64,000 nt of DNA from the NCBI RefSeq assembly GCF_007856155.1, contig NZ_CP042266.1, positions 2,914,001 through 2,978,000 of the forward strand. The letters run 5' to 3'. The translations under genes were made by a program, and so were the position numbers. Shown here piece by piece: positions 17,413-25,753 of this stretch; within the stretch, counting starts at the first letter, position 1; each line of letters opens with the position of its first letter. The stretch comes from Streptomyces qinzhouensis (GTDB lineage: Bacteria > Actinomycetota > Actinomycetes > Streptomycetales > Streptomycetaceae). A model generated the notes under the pieces. The model searched no databases and was not told where the DNA came from. It saw only the letters and a program-made list of their open reading frames with translations.

Positions 17413-17438
17413 TCAGCCCACAGCGGGAGGCGACCCGG
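17227..17438 (+). repeat. Two ~95-base tandem units overlapping the 3' end of the next gene
   Basis: Each unit begins GCCCCGCCGGCGATTGAGG (17227, 17343) and ends in CCCACAGCGGGARGCGACC (17302-17323, 17417-17438). The second unit enters the minus-strand coding sequence that stops at 17413 and supplies its last codons (P-P-A-V-G-stop). The same units occur three times at 23761-24100. Confidence 0.85.
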
Positions 17439-18351
17439 TGGGGGGCGTTTCGGTAAGGGAGTCCTGGAGGAGCTTCAGTGGGGCCAGGGCCTCCGCTCGG
17501 GACGTCGCATGAACTGACAGGACGCGCTCCGTCTCGCGGGCCACCGCCTCCGCCTCGCCCTGCGCCTCGGCCCGCAGCGCGTCCGCCCGCGCCTGTGACT
17601 CCTCGGCCGTACGCCGCGCGTACTCCGTCGCCTCCGCCAGTTCCCGCTCCGCCTCCCGCAGCAGCGCCTCCGCCCGCTCCCCCGCGCCCGCCCGCCGCTC
17701 GTCCCCGGCGACGGCCCGGCGTTCGGCGTCGCGGTCGACCGCCGCCCAGCGTTCGGCCTGTTCGGCCTCCAGCGCGGCGAGCATGTGCTCGGAGCGTTCC
17801 CGCATCGACTCCCAGACGACCGTCGCCTCCGCGCGGGCCGCGGTGGCGTCCCGGCGGGCGTCCATGAGGAGCCGCCCGCCCGCGGTCCTGGCGGCGGTGG
17901 TGAGGCGCCGGGCGTGCTCCTCGGCCTCGGCGATGACGGCTCCGGCCGCCGCCCCGGTCTCGTCGGTGAGGCGCCGGGCCGCGGTCTCGGCCTCGCCGAC
18001 GGCGCACCCGGCTTCGTCGCGGGCGGAGGTACGGACGTGGTCGGCGGTCTCCCAGGTGAGCGCGAGCAGTTCGCGGGCCGGGGCGCCCAATGCTTCGTAC
18101 GTCTGCGGCGGAGCCTCCTTCACGGTCTCGCGGAGCGCGGCGACGTCCGCGGCCATCCGCCGGGCGAGCACGGTCAGCCGGGCGACCCGCTCCCAGGCGG
18201 CGTCGCGCTCGCCGGAGAGTGTGTCGAGTCGCTCGTCCGCCTGGTCGGGACGGTAGCCGCGGCGTACGACTTCGAAGCCACGGGACGAGACGGAGGGCGG
18301 CGAGACGGGCGGCGGGGGCGGCTGCGGCGGGTCGGCTTCTGTGATGGTCAT
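17413..18351 (-). CDS. DivIVA-like coiled-coil protein (Streptomyces cellulose-binding-like/cytoskeletal type)
   Basis: 312 residues. A Pro-rich leader is followed by a DivIVA-type N-domain: F-E-V-V-R-R-G-Y-R-P-D-Q-A-D-E-R-L, near residue 25. The rest is almost entirely Ala/Glu/Arg-rich coiled coil (A-E-A-E-E-H-A-R-R, A-E-A-T-V-V-W-E-S, A-E-A-L-L-R-E-A-E-R-E-L-A-E-A). Such proteins in Streptomyces are related to polar scaffold and Scy/FilP-type proteins. The exact role here is unknown. ATG 18351 was chosen as the first start before the conserved domain. Its last codons T-G-S-P-P-A-V-G are encoded by an intergenic repeat unit. Confidence 0.8.
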   Translation of the reverse strand: MTITEADPPQPPPPPVSPPSVSSRGFEVVRRGYRPDQADERLDTLSGERDAAWERVARLTVLARRMAADVAALRETVKEAPPQTYEALGAPARELLALTWETADHVRTSARDEAGCAVGEAETAARRLTDETGAAAGAVIAEAEEHARRLTTAARTAGGRLLMDARRDATAARAEATVVWESMRERSEHMLAALEAEQAERWAAVDRDAERRAVAGDERRAGAGERAEALLREAERELAEATEYARRTAEESQARADALRAEAQGEAEAVARETERVLSVHATSRAEALAPLKLLQDSLTETPPTGSPPAVG

Positions 18352-18473
18352 TCTGCGACCCCTTCGTCTCCCGTGACCGATGACATGACGAACAGTGCGC
18401 ATAGCATCCGCGATATGGACGAAGCGGCCATATGACGACACTCGGAAACGCTGGCCATCGGGACCGAAAAGAC

Positions 18474-18511
18474 GAACGGGGCGCCGGTCCCGGAGGACCG
18501 GCGCCCCGTTC
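18474..18511 (-). terminator. Terminator after the deaminase/SUKH-4 gene
   Basis: A perfect 17-base inverted repeat (18474-18490 with 18495-18511) and a CGGA loop, 15 bases beyond the stop of the gene ending at 18527. Confidence 0.85.
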
Positions 18512-18526
18512 GGGGGCTTGCGACGG

Positions 18527-20899
18527 CTACAACAGTCCGTCCCACATCTGTTCCAGCAGGACCGACCACCAGCTCTCCGGCGAGGCCAGGGCCGCCGGGT
18601 CGAGCGCGGCCAGGTACGTCTGGAAGTCGGTGGTCCAGCGGCCCGCCTGCTCCGGGTTGAGCCCGTACCGCAGTCGCCACATCTGCCCCAGCAGGGCCAG
18701 ACAGCGGACGAACTCGGGCAGTCCGGTGTTGACGAACTGCGGTGCGGTCGGCTGTCCGCCGGGACCGGCCTCGACCGGGACGGCGACGATGTTCGCCGTC
18801 CCGTACTGCACACAGATCGCCCGGCCGAAGTCGCTGCCGACGACCAGGTACGAGTTGGCGTCCGGCGCGGCCGGGACCTGCCGCTGGGCGGCGAGTTCGG
18901 CCAGCGTCGGGATGACCGGCCGGGCGGGCTGGGCCCAGAAGAAGGGGTTGAAGTCCCCGGGCAGCCCGGCGTACACGAGCGTCGCGGCGACCACGTCCGG
19001 TACGCCCTGCCGCGAGACCGCCCGCTGGTCGAAGCGGAGGATGCCCTGCGGCCCGAAGGCGTTGAGCAGCTCCTGCGCGACGCCCTGCGGAGGCACCGGC
19101 GGCGCGGGCTGGACCGGCGGCAGCGGAACCCGGACCGGCGCGGGCCGGGCGGGGCCGTCGGCGACCTGGTGCAGCTCCCCCTGGTGGGTGATCAGCTGCC
19201 GGATGCCGTCCTGCCGGCCGGCGTGGTCGCGGCCGTACGGGGCGATGCTGGTGATCCGCGCCTGCGGCCAGGTCTCGCGGATCATGCGCCCGCAGTACCC
19301 GCCGGGCAGTTCGCAGGACTCCAGCTCGGTGTGGAGCCCCAGCACCTGGTTGGGCGGGACGTTCATGGCCCGCAGCTCGTGGAGGATCTGCCACTCGGGG
19401 TGGGGTGTGCCGGGCGCGCTGCGGCGGATGATCTGCGCTTCGGAGCCGTCGGGGGCGCGGTAGCGCAGGACCGCCTGGTAGCCGGGGCCGACGGTCGGCA
19501 CGCCGGACGGCGCCTGCCGCGGGTAGCCGTAGGCACCCGGCGCGGCCCCGGGCGGGGGCGGCGGGCCGGGCGGCGCGGGGGGACCGGCCATCGGGGGCCG
19601 TCCGGGCGGCGGGGGCGTGGCTCCGGGCATACCGGGCGCTCCCGGGGGCGGCGGCGCGCCGGGGCCGAGCGGGTTCGGCCCGGAGAGCACGGTCGCCGCG
19701 TGGTGGACCTGTCCCCCGGGCTGTGACGGCGCGGGCGGCGGGCCGGGCGGCGGTGGAGTCGGGTCCGGAGTCACCTGGGAGACGAGCTGCGTCGGAATGT
19801 AGCCGCCCGCGGGCGGACCGGGCGGGCCCGGCGGCGGCGGGGTCGCCGAAGGCCCGCCGGGGCGCCGCGGGGGCGCGGCCTTGGCGGTGGCGGCCTCCGC
19901 GATATCGGCGGCACCGGCCGGAGCGCCCGCCGGGGGCGAGCCGATCGGGGGCGGAGTGGCCCCCGGCAGCGGTCCCGGCGGTCCCGGCGGTACGGGCAGC
20001 GGCGTCGCCGAGGACGGCGGCTGCGGTACGGCGGGGGGCACGGCCGCGGCGGGCCGCATCGCGCCCTCGACGGCCGTCGGCGGGAGTTGGCTGCCGCCTT
20101 CCATCAGCGCGGTCGGCAGCTCCGCCCCGACCGCTTCCGGGCCCGTTTCGGGGGGCGAGTCGAGCACGGTCACGGGCAGCGGTACGGATCCGTCATCGGC
20201 CCCGGCGGCCGGACTGCCCTGGCTGGGCGTGGGCCAGGCGCTCCCGCCGGAGGTCTCCGGAGGTACGGCGTCGACGGGCCCGGCCGGTACCGCGTCCGCA
20301 CCCGCCGATGCTTTTCCGGCGCCGGAATCAGACGCAAGGGCGGGGGCGGCGGCGCCCGGTGACGGCATATCACCGGAGGTCCCGGACGCCGGTACGGCAT
20401 CGGCAGGCACGGCATCCGCGACGGCGGCCGCCGAATCTCCGTCGACACCGACACCGTCGCCGGGCACGGGCACGGGCACGGGCACGGGCGCGTCACCGGC
20501 ACCCGGCACGGGAGCCGGCACGGGAGCCGCGCGGTCCGCCGCCTCCTGGAGCCACTCCGGCGGAGTGATCAGGAACGACGTCTGGTTCAGGTCGATCCGC
20601 CGCGGCCGCTCGGGCGCGGCCGGCGGCGGCGCGTCCGCGGGGCCGCCGTACTCCTCCTCGTACCGCCGGATGACCTCACCGACCGGCAGTCCGGGCCAGA
20701 GCGTGGTCTCCCCACTGTCCCGGGCGATGACCATCCGCTGGCTGCCGCCGTCCGAACGGACGCCGCCCTCGCGGTCCTCCGCCCACACCACGAACCCCAG
20801 GTCGAACTCCCGTACCCGCACCTCGCGGTGCTGATAGGCGGGAACATCGCCGTTGATCCACTCCTCGGCGCGCTCCTGCGCCTGCGCGAAGGTCACCAT
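18527..20899 (-). CDS. Imm35 - Pro-rich linker - nucleic-acid deaminase - SUKH-4 fusion
   Basis: A 790-residue protein of the polymorphic-toxin world. Residues 1-85 match immunity domain Imm35/YrhB (H-R-E-V-R-V-R-E-F-D-L-G-F-V-V-W). A ~340-residue Pro/Gly/Ala linker runs from ~125 to 470. Residues ~473-585 look like a nucleotide/nucleic-acid deaminase, with candidate zinc/catalytic residues in H-T-E (523-525), Cys529 and Cys536 of L-P-G-G-Y-C. Residues ~600-790 match SUKH-4 (L-R-F-D-Q, P-T-L-A-E-L, Y-L-V-V-G-S-D-F-G). No signal peptide is visible. ATG 20899 (GGGGAG seven bases upstream) was preferred over 20917. It is second in an operon with the WHH/SUKH gene. Toxin or regulator is unresolved. 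Confidence 0.75.
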   Translation of the reverse strand: MVTFAQAQERAEEWINGDVPAYQHREVRVREFDLGFVVWAEDREGGVRSDGGSQRMVIARDSGETTLWPGLPVGEVIRRYEEEYGGPADAPPPAAPERPRRIDLNQTSFLITPPEWLQEAADRAAPVPAPVPGAGDAPVPVPVPVPGDGVGVDGDSAAAVADAVPADAVPASGTSGDMPSPGAAAPALASDSGAGKASAGADAVPAGPVDAVPPETSGGSAWPTPSQGSPAAGADDGSVPLPVTVLDSPPETGPEAVGAELPTALMEGGSQLPPTAVEGAMRPAAAVPPAVPQPPSSATPLPVPPGPPGPLPGATPPPIGSPPAGAPAGAADIAEAATAKAAPPRRPGGPSATPPPPGPPGPPAGGYIPTQLVSQVTPDPTPPPPGPPPAPSQPGGQVHHAATVLSGPNPLGPGAPPPPGAPGMPGATPPPPGRPPMAGPPAPPGPPPPPGAAPGAYGYPRQAPSGVPTVGPGYQAVLRYRAPDGSEAQIIRRSAPGTPHPEWQILHELRAMNVPPNQVLGLHTELESCELPGGYCGRMIRETWPQARITSIAPYGRDHAGRQDGIRQLITHQGELHQVADGPARPAPVRVPLPPVQPAPPVPPQGVAQELLNAFGPQGILRFDQRAVSRQGVPDVVAATLVYAGLPGDFNPFFWAQPARPVIPTLAELAAQRQVPAAPDANSYLVVGSDFGRAICVQYGTANIVAVPVEAGPGGQPTAPQFVNTGLPEFVRCLALLGQMWRLRYGLNPEQAGRWTTDFQTYLAALDPAALASPESWWSVLLEQMWDGLL

Positions 20900-20906
20900 C
20901 GCCGCG

Positions 20907-21938
20907 TCACTCCCCATCCGGTGCGTCGGTCGCGGCCCAGGGCACAGCGCGGGCGAAGCCGCCGTCGACCATCAGGCCCGCCACGGTCTCCAGCTCGGGC
21001 GGACTGCCCGCGAGCCGGCCGAGGAAGGCGTCGAAATCGTCGCCGCAGGGCCGGAGCAGCCGCTCCACCCGCTCACCGGCGGGCTCGCCGTCCCGGTCGC
21101 GGACATCGTCGTACGCGCAGAACCCGACCGAACCGGCCGCCGTGCCGCGCACCTTCACCACGAGCAGTCCACCCTGGACGTAGGCGATGCCGAGGTAGTC
21201 CTTGGTCAGATGGTCCCGCAGGCACTTGTTGACATAGACGAGATCGTCGGCGGCGGCCTCGTCGCGGACCGTGAAGAACGGCTGGTCGACCAGGAGGCCC
21301 AGTTCGGGATCGAGGGCCGGCCCCACGGGGGCGCAGCCGCCCGCGGCCTTCAGGAAGTCCCGGTAGGCGCCGGGGAGCCGGTAGCCCAGGTCCTCCTCGA
21401 CGCCGAGGAGTTGCGGTTCACCGACGGCGACGCCCCGCCGGGGCAGCCGCAGATGGGCGGGGCGGGTCTCCTGGAGCGGGCGGGTGCCGCGCTTGCCGTG
21501 GTCGACGGCGGCGGTGGCGAGACCGCCGTGGTGCCGCAGCAGCGCCTTGACCTCGACCGGTATCAGCTCCATCCGGCGGCTGCCGCGGACATGGTGCCAG
21601 GTCCAGCCGGGCGGTGTGGCGACCGAGGGCAGGCCGTCCCAGAACTCGTGGCCGTCGGCGTGCAGGGCGGCGTTCGCCGACACATAGTCCGTCAGGCGCA
21701 GTTCGTCGATGCCGAAGCCCTCGGGCGGATCGGCGATCTCCGCGGCGGCCCGGGCGTACGGCGCGAAGTCCGGGTAACCGTCGGCGTCGACGCGCACCCC
21801 CCGGGGGTGGCGGGAGGCCCGGACCGGATCCGGGAAGTGCACGACCTGACCGGCGTAGGCCGCGTTCGGCGGCCCGGCGGACGGCTGGGCATCCGGGCCC
21901 GGAGGCGAGGCCCCCGGCCCCTGCCGACCTGTCGTCAT
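20907..21938 (-). CDS. WHH-type HNH nuclease domain fused to a SUKH-1 (SMI1/KNR4) domain
   Basis: 343 residues. The N-terminal half carries F-W-D-G-L-P then P-G-W-T-W-H-H (Trp114-His115-His116), M-E-L-I-P (123-127) and H-H-G-G (136-139), the layout of the WHH subgroup of HNH/EndoVII nucleases. The His that normally follows the V-P-x-x-x step is Lys131 here, so activity is doubtful. The C-terminal half is a SUKH-1/SMI1_KNR4 immunity domain (V-E-E-D-L-G-Y-R-L-P-G-A-Y-R-D-F-L, near 180-196; G-F-C-A-Y-D-D). Nuclease and immunity in one chain without a secretion signal is notable. It is first in the operon, 7 bases before the Imm35/deaminase start. Confidence 0.75.
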   Translation of the reverse strand: MTTGRQGPGASPPGPDAQPSAGPPNAAYAGQVVHFPDPVRASRHPRGVRVDADGYPDFAPYARAAAEIADPPEGFGIDELRLTDYVSANAALHADGHEFWDGLPSVATPPGWTWHHVRGSRRMELIPVEVKALLRHHGGLATAAVDHGKRGTRPLQETRPAHLRLPRRGVAVGEPQLLGVEEDLGYRLPGAYRDFLKAAGGCAPVGPALDPELGLLVDQPFFTVRDEAAADDLVYVNKCLRDHLTKDYLGIAYVQGGLLVVKVRGTAAGSVGFCAYDDVRDRDGEPAGERVERLLRPCGDDFDAFLGRLAGSPPELETVAGLMVDGGFARAVPWAATDAPDGE

Positions 21939-22097
21939 GGGTTCTTGCCCCCTGCTGGCTGCTGATTGTCCGGGACAGCCTATGCGGTGGGGTCGACGGA
22001 GCCACCCGGTCGCCGCCGGACCGCGTCCCGGGTTCCTACGGCGCTCCGCCGGGCCACCGGGACCCGCACCGCCCCCCGTCGCAGATGCTCACCAAGT

Positions 22098-22113
22098 GTC
22101 ACGACCGAGTGAC
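22098..22113. promoter_or_regulatory. Inverted repeat GTCAC-N6-GTGAC in the divergent toxin/immunity promoter region
   Basis: It is centred in the 284-base gap between the WHH/SUKH operon (minus) and the YwqJ-type deaminase (plus). The half-sites resemble the BldD box (TNAC...GTNA), but the spacer is one base longer than that consensus, so BldD control is only a guess. Another dimeric regulator is equally possible. Confidence 0.4.
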
Positions 22114-22222
22114 CGAATGCCGACGGGCAGGCATGTTTCATCGCCCCAGCTTCCCCAGAAAGCACAGCATTTGGCAGGCTGTTCCCAGCTCGGGGGGAGT
22201 GCACTGGAGGGACCACGGCACC

Positions 22223-22738
22223 ATGCACACAGCGCAACCGTTTACACAGAGCAACACGGGTGATCCTCGTCTCAGCTGGAGCAGCGACGAGGGGACACAA
22301 CCGCCGCTGCTCGGCCACCGCCGCGACGGCATTCTGCCGACGGTCGCGGCGGCGCTCTCCGTTCGCGGTACGGTCCTCACCTCCACCGCCGCCAAGGCGG
22401 ACCGCGCACCGGTACTCCACCCCCTCGTCCAGGACTTCCTCGCCACTCTCACCAGCGGTCAACGGGAACGATTCACCGGACGCTGTGCCGAGGCCCTGCT
22501 GCTGTCCCGGCAGCTCACCGAGGCCGACGGCAGACGCTCCAAACGGTCCCAGCGCAGGCCCATGACCTACGGCGAGGCCAAACGCGCCCTGAAGAACGCC
22601 AAGCTGACGGCGGTCCGGATCCGTGAGGACGGCGATCCGCTGCACGGCAGCTACGCGCCGCCGTGCCGGTCCTGCACGGCCATGCTCGACCACTTCGGCG
22701 TACGCGCCGTCGATCCCAGCGTCCCCGAGAACGGCTGA
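22223..22738 (+). CDS. YwqJ-type deaminase
   Basis: 171 residues. After a ~60-residue variable N-terminus the deaminase core begins H-P-L-V-Q-D-F-L. It has the zinc motif C-A-E (88-90, Cys replacing the usual His) in G-R-C-A-E-A-L-L-L-S and the second motif P-P-C-R-S-C (148-151) near the C-terminus. This is the pattern of the YwqJ deaminase family known from polymorphic toxins. There is no signal peptide and no repeat or delivery domain, so it is a free-standing cytoplasmic enzyme. GGAGGG precedes ATG 22223 by about 10 bases. A SUKH-3 gene follows 9 bases later. Confidence 0.85.
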   Translation: MHTAQPFTQSNTGDPRLSWSSDEGTQPPLLGHRRDGILPTVAAALSVRGTVLTSTAAKADRAPVLHPLVQDFLATLTSGQRERFTGRCAEALLLSRQLTEADGRRSKRSQRRPMTYGEAKRALKNAKLTAVRIREDGDPLHGSYAPPCRSCTAMLDHFGVRAVDPSVPENG

Positions 22739-22747
22739 CCCCTGCCC

Positions 22748-23248
22748 ATGTCCGACAGACTGAGTACGACACGGTTCCCCGTCGGCATCGACGCCGCGCT
22801 CCGGAAAGCGGGCTGGCTGCCCGGCCGCTGGAACATCAAGCTGGCCGAACACTGGGCGGACACGCTGCGGGCGTACGAGTCGCCCGCGGGGCACCGGCAC
22901 ACGGTGTTCCCGGCGGCGGTCGAGGCCTGGGCCGAGTTCGGCGGCCTGCGGATCGCGGCCCCGGCGCCCGGCCGCCAGGTGGCTCCGCCGGACCTGCGGG
23001 TGGACCCCCTCTACGGGCTGCACCTCGCCCGCACCCTCGGCGACCTGGGGCGGGCGCTGGACACGGAGCTGGCGCCGCTGGGCGCGGAGGGCGAGGACCA
23101 GGCGGTGCTGGCGGTGGATGTGCGGGGGCGGGTGTACAGCGTGGACCACACGGGCGACTGGTATGTGGCCGCGAGTGTCGACGCGGCCCTGACCCACCTG
23201 CTCCTGGGCCGCACGGCGCTGCGGCTCGCGCCTCCCGCTGCGGGGTGA
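22748..23248 (+). CDS. SUKH-3 family immunity protein
   Basis: A 166-residue SUKH-3 protein. The N-terminus has A-L-R-K-A-G-W-L-P-G-R and A-E-H-W-A-D-T-L. A-A-V-E-A-W-A-E-F-G-G-L follows near residue 60, then L-G-A-E-G-E-D-Q-A-V-L-A-V-D-V-R-G-R-V-Y near 110-133 and G-D-W-Y-V-A near 138. These segments are typical of the group paired with YwqJ deaminases in Streptomyces, which neutralises the partner by direct binding. It lies 9 bases after the deaminase. The last residues (A-P-P-A-A-G) come from repeat-like sequence (CTCCCGCTGCGGGGTGA). Confidence 0.85.
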   Translation: MSDRLSTTRFPVGIDAALRKAGWLPGRWNIKLAEHWADTLRAYESPAGHRHTVFPAAVEAWAEFGGLRIAAPAPGRQVAPPDLRVDPLYGLHLARTLGDLGRALDTELAPLGAEGEDQAVLAVDVRGRVYSVDHTGDWYVAASVDAALTHLLLGRTALRLAPPAAG

Positions 23249-24075
23249 CCCCAGGGCCCCGCGGCTGCGCCTCCCGCTGCGCGCGGGCTCCGTGCCCCGG
23301 TGCGGGTCCACCCGCCGCGGGTGCGCCTCCCGTTGCGGAATGGCCCCCAGGACCCCTGAAGTGGTCCACCCCCTGCGTGCGAGCCCCGCGGCTGCGGCGA
23401 GCGCCGTGCCCGGCCGGGGCTTGTTTCCGGCTGCAGGCCGGATGTGGCTGTTCGCGCAGTTCCCCGCGCCCCTAAAAACACTGCCCTTCCCGACCTTGTC
23501 GGGTGGAGGGCCTGCGGCAAACAGAGTCCTTGGGCGACTGGTCATGTCGAGTGACGTGGGAGGGGGGTGCAGGGTCGCCCCCGCAGGGGACCGGCGAAAA
23601 GGTGGGTTCGCCCATGCGCGGTGCATCGCCGGCCCCGAGGAGGTGAGCCCGGAGGCACCCGACCCACCCGCACCCGACAGGACCCTTGACCTACCCCCCG
23701 TCGCAACGGCAACCAACCGCCGAAGCAACCCGCACCCCGCAAGAACGGGCACCCAAACAAGCCCCGCCGGCGATTGAGGCGCAGGGGGAGCCGCACCCAA
23801 CGGGCGGGCCGCCCCCGGGCCCCGGAACGGCACACCCCACAGCGGGAGGCGACCCGGCCCCGCCGGCGATTGAGGCGCAGGGGGAGCCGCACCCAACGGG
23901 CCGGGGCACCCGCAGGGCCCGGCGGGTCAGCCCACAGCGGGAGGCGACCCGGCCCCGCCGGCGATTGAGGCGCCGAAGAGACCCGCACCGGCAGGGGTGG
24001 GGCACCCGCGGAGCCCGGCGGGTCGGCCCGCGACGGGAACGCCCCCACGGGTGGGCCACCCACGGGCCCGGCGGG
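23249..24075. other. 0.8 kb gene-free region of repeats
   Basis: No gene is supported. It holds diverged CTCCCGCTGCGGGGTG-like segments (23230-23340), copy B of the ~420-base element, and three ~95-base tandem units. Confidence 0.7.
23385..23790 (+). repeat. Dispersed intergenic element, copy B
   Basis: This is the partner of 16818-17260 in the same orientation, about 6.5 kb away on the other side of the toxin/immunity island. The central ~120 bases (from the shared ATGTCGAGTGACGTGGG at 23544) are nearly identical to copy A. It contains the same open frame, ending ...T-S-P-A-G-D-stop at 23777. Confidence 0.85.
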
Positions 24076-24100
24076 TTACCCCACAGCGGGAGGCGTCCCC
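23761..24100 (+). repeat. Three ~95-base tandem units reaching into the histidine kinase gene
   Basis: Unit starts (CCCCGCCGGCGATTGAGG) fall at 23761, 23857 and 23952. The CCACAGCGGGAGGCG ends fall near 23836, 23932 and 24080. The last end lies inside the minus-strand kinase gene and encodes its C-terminal P-P-A-V-G-stop, as happens at 17413. Confidence 0.85.
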
Positions 24101-25431
24101 GTGGGCAGGACCGCCGAGACGCGGAAGCCGCCCGCGTCCGTCGCCCCCGAGACGAAGACGCCGCCCAGGCCGTGGACCCGTTCCCGCATGCCCACCAGCC
24201 CGTTGCCGCCACTGGGCAGGTCCGCGCCGGGGACGCCGTCGCCCGCCGCGTCCGGGGCACCGTTCTCGACCTGCATGGCGACCTCCTCCGTCCGGTGCGC
24301 GAACCGGACCAGGACCTTCGCCCCGGCCGCGTGCTTGTGGACGTTGGTCAGCGCCTCCTGCACCACGCGATAGGCGGTCTGCTCGACCTCGGGGGCGTAG
24401 CCGCGGGCCTCCCCGTGAACCGTGTACTCGACGACCATGCCGGCCTGCCGGGACTGCCCCACGAGGCCCTCGACATCGGCGATGCAGGGGCCGTCCTTAT
24501 CGCCCCCGGCGGCCGCGGCCGCCACGGCGGCAGCGGCGGCAGCGGCACCCACCGCGGCCAGCGGCACCGCGGCGCCCCGCCCGGGCCGGTCGGCCTCGCC
24601 CGACCGCAGCACCCCGAGCATCTCCCGCAGCTCGGTGAGCGCCTGGCGCCCCATGTCGCCGACGAGGGCCGCGTTCTTGACGGCCTTCGGGGGGTCCTTG
24701 AGCGCGACGGCCTGGAGGGCGGCGGCATGGACGACCATGAGGCTGACCCGGTGGGCGACGACATCGTGCATCTCGCGCGCGATCCGGGTGCGTTCTTCGG
24801 TACGCGCCCATTCGGCCCGCTCCTCCGCCCGGTCGGCGAGGAGCGACAGTTCGGCCTCCAGGCTGTCGGCGCGCTCGCGGAGGCTTTCCATCAGCCGGCG
24901 CCGGGCGCCTATGTAGAGGCCGAAGAGGACGGGCGGCAGGGACAGTCCGACGGCGACGAAGGAGGACATGGCGGGGACGAACCAGGCGCCGGGGTCACCG
25001 AAGTCCTCCGGCGCGTCCCGTACGTCCTGTGCCATCTGGACGTAGGCGACGATGAACATGGCGACCAGCGACATGCTGGTCAGCGTGGCCGTGATCCGCT
25101 TCGGGACCTCGGACGCGGCGAGGGTGTAGAGGCCGACGAGGGTCATCAGCCAGCCCATTTCGGCGGGCGTGATCGCGATGCCGACGAGCACGACGGCCAT
25201 GGGCCAGCGCCGCCGTACGACCAGAACGGATCCGGCCAGCACTCCGAAGAACACTCCGAGCGGCAGCGGGGCCCCGATGCCGTTCGCGAACCTCGCGCCT
25301 TCGAAAGCGCACTCGACCGCGGATATGAGGGCGAGCCCCACATCCAGTGCGGCGCTCCGCCGGCGTCCCCACCACCCCTGGACGCGGGGCATCGTGCCCG
25401 CGGCGTCCCGGTGTGCCCCCGTTATGGTCAT
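24076..25431 (-). CDS. NarL/DesK-type sensor histidine kinase, orphan
   Basis: 451 residues. The N-terminal half has about five or six membrane segments (between residues 28 and 172), then a coiled linker. The HisKA_3 dimerisation domain follows with phospho-acceptor His222 in R-E-M-H-D-V-V-A-H-R. A C-terminal HATPase has G-N-G-L-V-G-M-R-E-R-V and G-G-F-R-V-S-A-V-L-P. Between HisKA_3 and HATPase there is an unusual Ala/Gly-rich insert near residues 285-320. No response regulator lies beside it. The final codons derive from an intergenic repeat unit. The signal sensed is unknown. Confidence 0.9.
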   Translation of the reverse strand: MTITGAHRDAAGTMPRVQGWWGRRRSAALDVGLALISAVECAFEGARFANGIGAPLPLGVFFGVLAGSVLVVRRRWPMAVVLVGIAITPAEMGWLMTLVGLYTLAASEVPKRITATLTSMSLVAMFIVAYVQMAQDVRDAPEDFGDPGAWFVPAMSSFVAVGLSLPPVLFGLYIGARRRLMESLRERADSLEAELSLLADRAEERAEWARTEERTRIAREMHDVVAHRVSLMVVHAAALQAVALKDPPKAVKNAALVGDMGRQALTELREMLGVLRSGEADRPGRGAAVPLAAVGAAAAAAAVAAAAAGGDKDGPCIADVEGLVGQSRQAGMVVEYTVHGEARGYAPEVEQTAYRVVQEALTNVHKHAAGAKVLVRFAHRTEEVAMQVENGAPDAAGDGVPGADLPSGGNGLVGMRERVHGLGGVFVSGATDAGGFRVSAVLPTGTPPAVG

Positions 25432-25753
25432 GCCGTCCACCCTACGGGCGGCGGGCGCCGAACACCCGGGGTGTTTTCCGCGATTCCCCGGGGATCGCGG
25501 AACCCGCGGACCGGCGCCGGCGGCCCGGTGCGACCGAGTGCGGTCCGGTCGCGGGGGACCGGTGCCGGGCCCCGGCGGCCCGGTGCCTGAAGGGCCGGAA
25601 TCCGGCGCCCGGAAGGCCGGAACGGGGTGTCCGGCGGAGCCGTCCGATGATCCGGCGGCTACACCGTCGCGGGGGAGGCGGCCTGTACGGCATAGTAGGC
25701 ACTGCCCTTGGTGCTCCCCCGGTCGTGAGACCCGTATCACCTCGGGCGGGCGA

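Noticed and set aside
21980..23896. Long minus-strand frame over the YwqJ/SUKH-3 genes
   Set aside because: Antisense to two recognisable genes and running into repeats.
17227..24100. CRISPR array
   Set aside because: Units are ~95 bases with no short-repeat/spacer pattern and no cas genes nearby.
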